Below are positions 1 through 7,587 of a stretch of DNA of 38,817 bases, piece after piece. The DNA is taken from NCBI GenBank assembly GCA_964619055.1, contig CAZUDB010000032.1, positions 1-38,817 on the forward strand, in the 5' to 3' direction. The notes under the pieces are model-generated. The model searched no databases, was not told the origin of the DNA, and worked only from the letters and a program-made list of their open reading frames with translations. Positions within the stretch are counted from its first letter, which is position 1, and each line of letters starts with the position of its first letter. The translations under genes were made by a program, and so were the position numbers. Source of the stretch: CAYVUM01 sp964619055. Lineage in GTDB: Bacteria > Pseudomonadota > Alphaproteobacteria > Rhodospirillales > Defluviicoccaceae.

Positions 1-14
1 GCGGGGTGCCCCGC
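1..14. terminator. Short GC-rich hairpin at the left edge
   Basis: GCGGGG at 1-6 is complementary to CCCCGC at 9-14, and on the plus strand a T-rich stretch follows (18-27). It could end a transcript arriving from the left or help end the leftward FHA gene, whose stop is at 53. The loop is only two bases unless the inner pairs open, and the arm may continue outside the window, so this is a weak call. Confidence 0.25.
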
Positions 15-52
15 TTGTTCGTTTTTGTGGTGGGTGGGGGGTCCGCCTTTTC

Positions 53-817
53 CTATTTGGGGCGTTCCGTAATGCCGAGCGGCGGTTCCGTGACAGGCGG
101 CGTCATTTCCTTCCCGCCGCCACCTTGCAGCAGGTCGAGCAGGTTGTCGGGCAGGGCGGCCGGGGGCGTAACTCCCGTTGGTGGTGCCGGCTCCGGCCGT
201 GTCCGGGGGCTTGGCGCATCGCCCGAAGGAGCCGCTGAGGGCGGCGGGGTCAGCGGTGGTAGCTCGATGTAATCGTGGCCGACATGGTCGGCATCCAGGT
301 CAACGTTCTTGGAGCCGCTCGCCTTCGCGGCGCTCCCCGGGCCGCCGGGGAGCGCGTTGGATTGCCCCTGGCCGGGCACGCTCAACACGCCGGCAGGGCC
401 GACGTTGGAAACTCCCGCATCGGCAAGCGGCGGCACCTTAACCTCGCCAGGACCATTCGGTTCCAACAGACGGCGCGCATCCGCCGCAACCTCGTTGTCG
501 CCGCCAGCGATCTCTACGTCGAGACGAAAGTCGCCGATGCTAAGCCGCTGGCCGTGGCGCAAAGCCACGGTCTGGCCGTGTTCCACCGTCTGTTCATCGT
601 CGATAAAGACGTTGTTGGTGGTGCTTGTCACGTGCACCCAGTATTGCCCGCGGTCCTCACGGAACACGCAATGGTGGCGGGAGACGTGGAGGCTCGGCAG
701 AACCCAGTCGTTGTTCTGATGGCGCCCAACGGTCAATTCGCCGGCCGCAAGGACCTGTATGCTCCTGGCCGGTGGGGTTGCTGATGGTGCGCTTGAAACA
801 ACCAGTCGAAGCGGCAT
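53..817 (-). CDS. FHA-domain protein of the type VI secretion cluster (ImpI/TagH-like)
   Basis: 254 aa from the chosen ATG at 817; an upstream in-frame start would add 45 unconserved residues. Residues about 20-110 form a forkhead-associated domain, with GR at 31-32, SRHH at 46-49 and a TTNN turn near 66-69. These match the usual GR, SxxH and TxN phosphothreonine-binding positions. The remaining ~140 residues are rich in Pro, Gly, Ala and Ser and look disordered. FHA proteins of T6SS clusters (ImpI, Fha1, TagH) bind phosphorylated partners in the PpkA/PppA pathway and help switch on assembly; that role is inferred from the neighbours. It is shorter than TagH proteins that carry a C-terminal TagH domain, which I do not see. 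It is transcribed away from tssA and may begin a second, leftward T6SS operon. Confidence 0.8.
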   Translation of the reverse strand: MPLRLVVSSAPSATPPARSIQVLAAGELTVGRHQNNDWVLPSLHVSRHHCVFREDRGQYWVHVTSTTNNVFIDDEQTVEHGQTVALRHGQRLSIGDFRLDVEIAGGDNEVAADARRLLEPNGPGEVKVPPLADAGVSNVGPAGVLSVPGQGQSNALPGGPGSAAKASGSKNVDLDADHVGHDYIELPPLTPPPSAAPSGDAPSPRTRPEPAPPTGVTPPAALPDNLLDLLQGGGGKEMTPPVTEPPLGITERPK

Positions 818-1190
818 TCGGCGTCGTCTGCCCGCAGTGGGGATCCGGTCGGCGTGACCGACATCTGGTTCACGATGAGGCGGTTCGATCCTGCAAACAT
901 GCACTCCCACCAACGCGATCCACAACCCTAGCACACACAACCGAGTGTGCAAGCGATCGCATCAGTGCTCCGCCATGGTTCCTACCTCAAATGAAGTGTA
1001 CCAGAACAATCATGCGCAAAAGTGTGGCCCAAATCACGGAACCTTGCACGTAAGAGCGGCAGAATGATACCAATCGTTTTGGTTGCAGCGGGTGCCTGTG
1101 GTCCATCCATCGGCGCGTGGTTCCGCCCGACGCGGCATCCAAAATCACGGTTTCGCGCTTTCCACACGCACGGCACGGGAGATGATCAGT
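818..1190. other. Divergent intergenic region between the FHA gene and tssA
   Basis: 373 bases separate the two divergent T6SS genes, so the promoters of both half-clusters should lie here. I looked for a sigma-54 element (GG-N10-GC) and saw no properly spaced one. A short inverted repeat (ACCAA at 1069-1073, TTGGT at 1079-1083) is the only symmetry I noticed. No convincing small gene is visible. Confidence 0.4.
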
Positions 1191-2336
1191 ATGACGTCGC
1201 CGGACGTTCTGGACTTTGAACAGCTGCTTGAACCGTTCCCCGGTGATTGCCCAACCGGTGTCGACCCCCGCCGCGATTCTTCGCCCTATCCTGAATTCCA
1301 TGTCATCCGCGATGAGCGCAGCAAGGCCCGCCGCGCCGAGCGCGATGCCGAGGCTGCCGATGACGATATGCTGGCGGCGGACTCCGGTACCGCTTGGGCT
1401 ACGGTTATCGACAAGGCAAAGGGTGTCCTGATCCGCCAGGGCAAGGATTTGGAGGTGGTCGGCTATCTGACCGAAGCGCTGCTGCGCCGCTACGGTTTCG
1501 CCGGACTGCGCGATGGTCTCCGCCTTGCCACCGGCTATGTGGACACATTTTGGGACGATCTCTATCCCGCGGCGGAGGACGAAACTGAGGACACGATCGA
1601 AACCCGCGTCAAGCCGCTGGCCGATCTCAATGGCGCCGATGCGATGGGCACGCTGATCGAGCCGCTGCGCAAGGTTGCGCTCACCGGTTCGGATGACCCA
1701 GGGCCCTTTGCCTTGTGGCAGTACGAAAACGCCACGACCGTGCGGCACGATCCCGCCTACCTGGAGCAGATCAAAAGTTGCGTCCGTGCGACGCCCGTAC
1801 CGTTCTATCGGGACCTGATCGACGATCTGGATGCCTGCACGGCCGCGTGGCAGGACTTAACGGATCTGCTCGGGACCAAGTGCGGGGAGAAGGCGCCGCC
1901 CAGTTCGGCCGTGCGCAACACCCTGGAGGAGATCCGTGATGCCGTGCGGTACTTCACCGGCGATATCCCTCCGTTGCGCGCGCTCTGGGATACGCCGGAG
2001 GCGGCAACCGGGGGTGACGCCCAGCAGGGCATCATTGACGTTACCGCAAACCTGGGTCAGGCGGCCGGCGGCGCGGTAGGGGTTGCCGTTGATCCGGGCG
2101 CAATCCGCTCCCGCGAGGAGGCGCTGAACGCTCTTCTTAAGATTGCCGAATACTTTCGCCAGAGCGAGCCCCACTCGCTGATGGCATGGTCGCTGGAGGA
2201 ATTGGTGCGGCGCGGTCGCCTGCCGCTGATCGAGCTCCTGAAGGAGTTGATTCCCAACGACGAGTCTCGAAATGATCTCTTGACCCGAGCCGGCATTGTG
2301 CCGCCGGAAACGACCGAGGCGTCGGATGGCAACTGA
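1191..2336 (+). CDS. tssA: Type VI secretion protein TssA (ImpA)
   Basis: 381 aa. The start at 1191 is preceded by GGGAG with a 9-base spacer; another ATG at 1182 sits too close to that site. The N-terminal ImpA-type domain carries the family's G-x-D-P-R-x-D-SSPY stretch at residues 23-33, followed by a charged helix and the long helical domain that ends in SLMAWSLEELVRRGRLPLIE. TssA binds the baseplate and sheath and coordinates sheath growth. It is the first gene of a rightward operon in the order impA-B-C-D-E-F-G-H known from Rhizobium leguminosarum. The 142-base gap to tssB is the largest inside the cluster and might hold a second promoter. Confidence 0.9.
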   Translation: MTSPDVLDFEQLLEPFPGDCPTGVDPRRDSSPYPEFHVIRDERSKARRAERDAEAADDDMLAADSGTAWATVIDKAKGVLIRQGKDLEVVGYLTEALLRRYGFAGLRDGLRLATGYVDTFWDDLYPAAEDETEDTIETRVKPLADLNGADAMGTLIEPLRKVALTGSDDPGPFALWQYENATTVRHDPAYLEQIKSCVRATPVPFYRDLIDDLDACTAAWQDLTDLLGTKCGEKAPPSSAVRNTLEEIRDAVRYFTGDIPPLRALWDTPEAATGGDAQQGIIDVTANLGQAAGGAVGVAVDPGAIRSREEALNALLKIAEYFRQSEPHSLMAWSLEELVRRGRLPLIELLKELIPNDESRNDLLTRAGIVPPETTEASDGN

Positions 2337-2478
2337 CGTCGCGGCTCGACTCGGGGCTGTATTCACGCGTGCGAAGGTTCGTAAATTACCGTAGTCTTGG
2401 CGACCAAAGGGGTTGTGATGGACCCGTTTGATAGTCGTCTCGTCAGCAATCGAGAACAAGTAGCGAAGGATCGCGACG

Positions 2479-2997
2479 ATGAGCGAAAGCGTTCATGAAA
2501 AACTTCAACGGGTGCGTAAGCCGCGCGTTCATATCAAGTATGAAGTCGAAACCGAAGGAGCGGTTGTTCAAAAAGAACTTCCGTTCGTGGTTGGGATCAT
2601 GGGCGACTTTTCGGGTGATCCGACTCAGGAATTGAAGCCCATCACCGAGCGAAAGTTCATTCAAATCGACCGCGACAACTTCAACGATGTCATGCGCCGC
2701 ATGGCGCCCGGCCTCAATTTCAAGGTGAAAAACACGCTAGCAGACGATGGCAGCGAGATGGCCGTGGACCTGAAGTTCGACTCCATGGACGACTTCGAGC
2801 CGGCGGCCGTGGTCAAACAGGTGGAGCCGCTGCGCAAGCTTCAGGAAACCCGCGATAAGCTGCGCGACCTGATGACCAAAGTGGACCGTTCGGAGAAGCT
2901 GGAGGCCATGCTCGAACAGGTTCTCGAAAACAAGCACGGTGAGCTGGATGACTTTTCCAGCAAGCTTGGCGCCGATAAACCCGAGGAGACGAAGTGA
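2479..2997 (+). CDS. tssB: Type VI secretion sheath small subunit TssB (VipA/ImpB)
   Basis: 172 aa, a normal length for the family. Visible hallmarks are the LPFVVGIMGDFSG stretch near residues 34-46, FIQIDRDNFNDVM near 60-72, and a C-terminal helical region with RDKLRDLM. TssB interlocks with TssC to form the contractile cytoplasmic sheath that drives the Hcp tube outward. AAGGA lies about ten bases upstream of the ATG. The stop codon overlaps the first base of tssC, so the two subunits are translationally coupled, as expected for partners made in equal amounts. Confidence 0.95.
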   Translation: MSESVHEKLQRVRKPRVHIKYEVETEGAVVQKELPFVVGIMGDFSGDPTQELKPITERKFIQIDRDNFNDVMRRMAPGLNFKVKNTLADDGSEMAVDLKFDSMDDFEPAAVVKQVEPLRKLQETRDKLRDLMTKVDRSEKLEAMLEQVLENKHGELDDFSSKLGADKPEETK

Positions 2998-4487
2998 TGA
3001 GCCCAGCCGATCCGCAGGCGGGAGCCGAGTCCGCCGGTACGGAAGTTAAAGAACTCGACCTGGACGAGGTGATTGCCGCGACGCCGATGACCGCGCCCGA
3101 CCACGCCAAGGATCTGGTCAAAACCGCGGTCGAGGAGGCGCTGAAGGGCACGGTCACTTTTGATCGCAATCTGACCACAACCTTCACCAAGGCCATTCGG
3201 GCGATCGACGATCAAATCTCCAGGCAGCTGGCCGCGGTCATGCACCATGAGAAGTTCCAGAAACTGGAAGGGTCGTGGCGCGGCCTCCATCACTTGGTGA
3301 TGAACTCGGAAACCGGCACTCAGCTCAAGCTGAAGGTCATCAACATGACCAAGCGCGAGCTGTTCAAAGACCTGAGCAAGGCCGTCGAGTTCGACCAGAG
3401 CGGGCTGTTTAAGAAAATCTATGAGACCGAGTTCGGCATGCCCGGCGGTGAGCCCTACGGGGCCTTGATTGGTGACTATGAGTTCACCAACCACCCCGAG
3501 GACGTTGAGCTCCTCAGCAAGGTCTCCAACGTCGCCGCCGCTGCGTTCGCGCCGTTCCTGTCCGCCGCGGACCCCAGCTTGTTGGGGCTCCAAAGCTTCA
3601 GCGATTTGTCGAAGCCGCGTGATCTGGAAAAGATCTACGAGGGCGTCGAATACGCCAAATGGAAATCGTTCCGCGAAAGTGAAGACTCTCGCTTCGTGTG
3701 CCTCACCATGCCGCGAACCCTGGCGCGGCTGCCTTACGGTGCCGCCACCAAACCGGTGGAGGAGTTCGGTTACGAAGAAGCTCCTTTGGATGACCAGGGG
3801 CGCCGGTTGGCCATGCAGCACAAGGACTACTGCTGGATGAACTCGGCTTATGTGTTGGGCACGACGCTGACCTCGGCCTTCGCGAAGTACAACTGGTGCG
3901 TCGCCATTCGCGGCGCCGAAGGTGGCGGGCGGGTCGAGAATCTGCCAAGCGATGTGTTCGTCAGTGACGATGGCGATATGGACCAAAAGTGCCCCACCGA
4001 AATCGGCATCACGGACCGGCGCGAGGCGGAGTTGAGCAAGTGCGGCTTCCTGCCCCTTTGTCACTACAAAAACACTGACTATTCCGTATTCTTTGGCGCC
4101 CAGACAACACAAAAGCCCAAGAAATACGATCGTCCCGAAGCAACGGCCAATGCCGCGATCTCAGCCCGTCTGCCCTACATGATGGCCACGTCGCGCTTTG
4201 CCCATTACTTGAAGGTGATGGCGCGGGACAAGATCGGATCGTTCATGGAGGCCAAGGATTGTGAAGCCTGGCTCAATCGTTGGATCATGAATTACGTCAA
4301 CTCAAACGAGAATGCATCCCAGGAAATGAAGGCGCAAATTCCGCTGGCCGAAGCGAAGGTGGTGGTCAAGGAGGTGCCCGGCGCACCGGGCAGCTACAAC
4401 GCCGTCGCTTATTTGCGTCCCTGGTTGCAGTTGGAGGAGCTGACGACCTCCATGCGCATGGTGGCGCGGATTCCACAGCTCGGCTAA
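2997..4487 (+). CDS. tssC: Type VI secretion sheath large subunit TssC (VipB/ImpC)
   Basis: 496 aa from the ATG at 2997, which overlaps the tssB stop; a GTG three bases upstream is an alternative. Family landmarks are LEGSWRGLHHLV near residue 90, FDQSGLF near 133, GMPGGEPYGALIGDY near 147-161 and a conserved AAFAPFLSAA. The C terminus carries the usual LNRWIMNYV and PGAPGSYNAVAYLRPWLQLEEL segments. It assembles with TssB into the contractile sheath. An intact paralogue follows eight bases downstream. Confidence 0.95.
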   Translation: MSPADPQAGAESAGTEVKELDLDEVIAATPMTAPDHAKDLVKTAVEEALKGTVTFDRNLTTTFTKAIRAIDDQISRQLAAVMHHEKFQKLEGSWRGLHHLVMNSETGTQLKLKVINMTKRELFKDLSKAVEFDQSGLFKKIYETEFGMPGGEPYGALIGDYEFTNHPEDVELLSKVSNVAAAAFAPFLSAADPSLLGLQSFSDLSKPRDLEKIYEGVEYAKWKSFRESEDSRFVCLTMPRTLARLPYGAATKPVEEFGYEEAPLDDQGRRLAMQHKDYCWMNSAYVLGTTLTSAFAKYNWCVAIRGAEGGGRVENLPSDVFVSDDGDMDQKCPTEIGITDRREAELSKCGFLPLCHYKNTDYSVFFGAQTTQKPKKYDRPEATANAAISARLPYMMATSRFAHYLKVMARDKIGSFMEAKDCEAWLNRWIMNYVNSNENASQEMKAQIPLAEAKVVVKEVPGAPGSYNAVAYLRPWLQLEELTTSMRMVARIPQLG

Positions 4488-4494
4488 TCGAGCG

Positions 4495-6102
4495 GTGGCG
4501 ATCGCGGGCACGGCCGGCAGCCCAGCTGACGGCGCGCTGAGGGCCGGGGTCGGGGGCCGGCCCGGTCGGATGTTTCCGCGGAGGGTGGCACTGTCCGGTG
4601 CCCCCGTCCGCGACCATCTGGTTACGTTCGCCCAAGCTAGGGCCAAGCGTCTGGCCAATCCACTTGATGGTTTCCTGATCGAGCCGGAGCCGGCGCTCGC
4701 ATTTGCCATGTGGTTCGGGCCCGATGCGCTGTCTCGCCTCGACCACGATTCGCTGCTGCGGGCTCTCGACCGTGACATCAATGCCATCGATGACCTGCTC
4801 GCCCGACAGGTCGATGCCATTCTCCACCAACCCCGTTTTCAGAGCTTGGAAGCCTCCTGGCGCGGCGTGGCCTACTTGGTGGACCAGGCCGACCCGGATG
4901 ACGGGGTCAACATCCGGATCATTACCTGGAGCTGGCGGGACCTCAGCCGTGATCTCGAGCGGGCCTTGGAGTTCGATCAAAGCCAGCTTTTCAACAAGGT
5001 CTACAGTCAGGAATTCGGCATGCCCGGCGGTGAGCCCTACGGCGTGCTCCTGGGCGATTACGCGATCCAGCATCGCCCGACGGTTGATCATCCCAGCGTC
5101 GACATTCCAACTCTGAAAGGTATATCGCAGGTGGCGGCGGCGGCCTTTGCGCCGTTCGTTGTCGGCGCGAGCCCGGCGTTGTTAGGCTTGGAGACCTTCT
5201 CCCAGCTCAGTCGCTCCCTGGACTTGCGGCCGCTGTTCCGGGGGCAGGAGTACGTGCACTGGCGGGCCTTGCAACAGACTGCCGACGCCCGATTTCTCGC
5301 GGTTGTGCTGCCGCGCGTGCTGATGCGCTTGCCCTTTGAGGACGACGGCACCCGTAGCGACGGATTTCGCTACCGTGAAGGCGTGGCCGCCGCCAACCAC
5401 GACCGATATCTGTGGGGCAACGGCGTCTATCCCTTTGCCGCCGTGTTGATCCGCGAGCATCTACAGAATGGCTGGTTTTCCGACATCCGCGGGGTTCGCC
5501 AGATGCCGTCGGGAACGCCGGAGGACTACAACGGCGGCCTGATTGCCGACCTGCCGTGCCACGCCTTCGCCACTGACCGGGACGGTATTGCGATCAAACC
5601 GCCGGTGGAAGTGCGGCTGTCCGACGCTACGGAGCGGGACCTGGCCGGGCTTGGCCTGGTGCCGATCTCGGTGTGCCGCAACACACCCTGGCTGGCGTTC
5701 CGCAGTGCGCAATCTGTGCAACGGCCCGAGCGCTATGACGACGAGGCGGCCAACGCCAATGCGCGGCTGTCGGCCATGCTGCAGTACATCTTCTGCGTCA
5801 GCCGTTTCAGCCATTACATCAAGGTTATGATGCGCGACCGGCTCGGTGCCTTCACAACGGCGGCCGATTGTGAAAAGCACCTGGAAAACTGGGTGCTGAA
5901 CTACGTCACCACCAACATCAATGCCAGCGTTCTGGAAAAGGCGCAGTATCCCTTGCAGGAGGCACGGGTACGAGTGCGCGAGCAACCGGGAAAGCCGGGC
6001 ACCTACCGGTGTGAGATGTTGCTGCGGCCCCATTTCCAGCCCACGGACGTGGTTTCGAACTTCCGTCTGGTCACCGAGCTGGCAGCGGTCGGCGGACGGT
6101 GA
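4495..6102 (+). CDS. Second TssC-like sheath protein (ImpD; TssC41/TssC40-type paralogue)
   Basis: 535 aa from the GTG at 4495; an ATG at 4570 would give 510 aa and may be the true start, since neither has a clear ribosome site. From about residue 115 it parallels the TssC upstream: LEASWRGVAYLV, FDQSQLFNKVYSQEFGMPGGEPYG (G175 on), AAAAFAPF, and PGKPGTYRCEMLLRPHF at the end. It has a different N-terminal extension and an insertion before AAAAFAPF. This matches ImpD of R. leguminosarum and the paired TssC40/TssC41 of Agrobacterium, where tandem sheath paralogues are the rule. Whether it enters the sheath or has a baseplate-linked role cannot be told from sequence. Confidence 0.88.
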   Translation: MAIAGTAGSPADGALRAGVGGRPGRMFPRRVALSGAPVRDHLVTFAQARAKRLANPLDGFLIEPEPALAFAMWFGPDALSRLDHDSLLRALDRDINAIDDLLARQVDAILHQPRFQSLEASWRGVAYLVDQADPDDGVNIRIITWSWRDLSRDLERALEFDQSQLFNKVYSQEFGMPGGEPYGVLLGDYAIQHRPTVDHPSVDIPTLKGISQVAAAAFAPFVVGASPALLGLETFSQLSRSLDLRPLFRGQEYVHWRALQQTADARFLAVVLPRVLMRLPFEDDGTRSDGFRYREGVAAANHDRYLWGNGVYPFAAVLIREHLQNGWFSDIRGVRQMPSGTPEDYNGGLIADLPCHAFATDRDGIAIKPPVEVRLSDATERDLAGLGLVPISVCRNTPWLAFRSAQSVQRPERYDDEAANANARLSAMLQYIFCVSRFSHYIKVMMRDRLGAFTTAADCEKHLENWVLNYVTTNINASVLEKAQYPLQEARVRVREQPGKPGTYRCEMLLRPHFQPTDVVSNFRLVTELAAVGGR

Positions 6103-6187
6103 CGACGGCGAGCGCGAACCCGGTCGGAGCCGCGTGTCATGGCGGCGTCACCGTTTCAAGCAACCATCCGCGACAGGGAGGCAACCC

Positions 6188-6997
6188 ATGACATTGACTG
6201 CGTCGGATCTGTTCGAAGCCGGCGACCTGGCGGGTGCCATCGCGGCCCTGACGGCCGAGATCAAGGCCAAGCCGCTGGCCGCCGACCGCCGTGGATTTCT
6301 TGCCGAACTGTTGGCCTTTTCGGGGGACCTGGAACGGGCGGACAAGCAGCTGGATGCCATGGTCCGCCAGGACCCCGACAGTGCCGTTGGGGTTTCCTTG
6401 TTTCGCCAGATCCTGCGCGGCGACCAGGCCCGTCACCAGATCCACCACGACGGGCGCCTGCCGGACTTTTTGTCGCCGCCGCCGGAGCATGTTCAGGCCC
6501 TCTTGGAAGCCCATGTGGCCACCCGAAGCGGCGACGCTGTGGAGGCGGGTCGACTGGCCATGCAGGCGGAGGAGAGCCGACCCCGTGTTGCCGGTCGTCT
6601 GGACGATCAGCCGTTCGACGATTTCCGGGATCTGGATGACCTCACCGCCGGCGTCTTCGAAGTCATGACCACCACCGGTCACACCTACTGGATCCCCATC
6701 GAACGCGTGCGCCGGATTGAGTTCCGTGCGCCGGAACGGCCCCGCGACCTGCTGTGGCGTCGGGCCGAGATGAGCGTGGAGGATGGACCGGAGGGGGAGG
6801 TGTTTCTGGCTTCGGCCTACGTGCCACCGGCCGGGGCCGCGCTGGACGACCGCCTGCGGCTGTGCCGGGCCACCGATTGGATCGCCGAGGCCGAAGCGCC
6901 CGTGCGCGGTGTCGGTCAGCGGACCTTCCTGGTGGGGGAGGAGGGCCGGGCCATCCTTGACATCGGTGTCGTCGAATTCGACGGTCAAGCCGCGTGA
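6188..6997 (+). CDS. impE: ImpE/TagJ family type VI secretion accessory protein
   Basis: 269 aa. The ATG at 6188 has a strong GGGAGG site with a six-base spacer; the open frame runs further upstream but overlaps the second tssC and is not conserved-looking. The N-terminal half is TPR-like and helical (LFEAGDLAGAIAALTAEIKAKP). The C-terminal half carries the typical ImpE strand HTYWIPIERVRRIEFRAPERPRDLLWR at about residues 160-185. In Pseudomonas, TagJ binds the TssB N terminus and ClpV and modulates sheath recycling; that role is transferred by family. Position between impD and tssE agrees with the imp operon order. Confidence 0.88.
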   Translation: MTLTASDLFEAGDLAGAIAALTAEIKAKPLAADRRGFLAELLAFSGDLERADKQLDAMVRQDPDSAVGVSLFRQILRGDQARHQIHHDGRLPDFLSPPPEHVQALLEAHVATRSGDAVEAGRLAMQAEESRPRVAGRLDDQPFDDFRDLDDLTAGVFEVMTTTGHTYWIPIERVRRIEFRAPERPRDLLWRRAEMSVEDGPEGEVFLASAYVPPAGAALDDRLRLCRATDWIAEAEAPVRGVGQRTFLVGEEGRAILDIGVVEFDGQAA

Positions 6998-7077
6998 CCG
7001 GATTGGACCGCGCCGCGCCCGTTTCGGGGCCGCACGGGACTGGCGGCAACACCGAAGCTCGGGGTTAAGGCAGCGCT

Positions 7078-7575
7078 ATGGCCCGTCCACCGATCCCGGG
7101 CGATCTTCCGCTCGTACCCTCGCTGCTCGATCGTCTGGTCTACGACTCGCGCGTCAGCACCTCGCCGGGCCGTCGTCGCGGTCAGACGCTCAGCCAAGTC
7201 CGGGAGGCCCTGCGCCGCGACCTGGAGGACTTGCTCAATTCCTACGAGCGGTGCGTCGCGGTGTCGGCCGACTATGACGCCGTCAGCCGTTCGATCTACG
7301 ACTACGGATTGCCCGATCTGACGGACGTGGACCTGTCGTCGCCGCCCCAGATCGAACGGTTTCGGAACCGGCTGGAAACGGCGATCCGCCGCTTTGATCC
7401 GCGCTTTCGTGACATCAAAGTGGTGACAGAGCGCGGCTCCAGAGAGGTGGACCACAGTCTGCGCTTTCGCATCCATGCGGTTGTCCACCTTCATCAGTCG
7501 CAGGAACCCGTTGTGTTTCAGTCAATGTTGGAGCCGGCCACCCGTCAGTTCACCATTCGTTCGCACGACAGCTAA
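7078..7575 (+). CDS. tssE: Type VI secretion baseplate protein TssE (gp25-like)
   Basis: 165 aa. The features of the phage T4 gp25-like family are present: an N-terminal LVPSLLDRLVYD, then RRRGQTLSQVREALRRDLEDLLN (the conserved arginine/leucine helix), YDYGLPDLTDVDL, a central RFRNRLETAIRRFDPRF and a beta-strand end. TssE forms the baseplate wedge with TssF and TssG and starts sheath polymerisation. Twelve bases separate it from tssF. Confidence 0.92.
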   Translation: MARPPIPGDLPLVPSLLDRLVYDSRVSTSPGRRRGQTLSQVREALRRDLEDLLNSYERCVAVSADYDAVSRSIYDYGLPDLTDVDLSSPPQIERFRNRLETAIRRFDPRFRDIKVVTERGSREVDHSLRFRIHAVVHLHQSQEPVVFQSMLEPATRQFTIRSHDS

Positions 7576-7587
7576 GAGTCGCCGCCC

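Noticed and set aside
818..1190. Possible sigma-54 promoter for tssA (TGGCCC and TTGCA elements)
   Set aside because: The GG and GC dinucleotides are 18 bases apart instead of 10, so they cannot form a -24/-12 site.
2841..4112. Long open frame (423 codons) on the minus strand
   Set aside because: It is antisense to tssC, whose family motifs are unmistakable; its translation has no domain character and is a by-product of high GC.
4495..4570. Whether the second tssC is a decayed duplicate
   Set aside because: The frame is uninterrupted for over 500 codons with conserved motifs, and tandem copies are normal in imp-type clusters.
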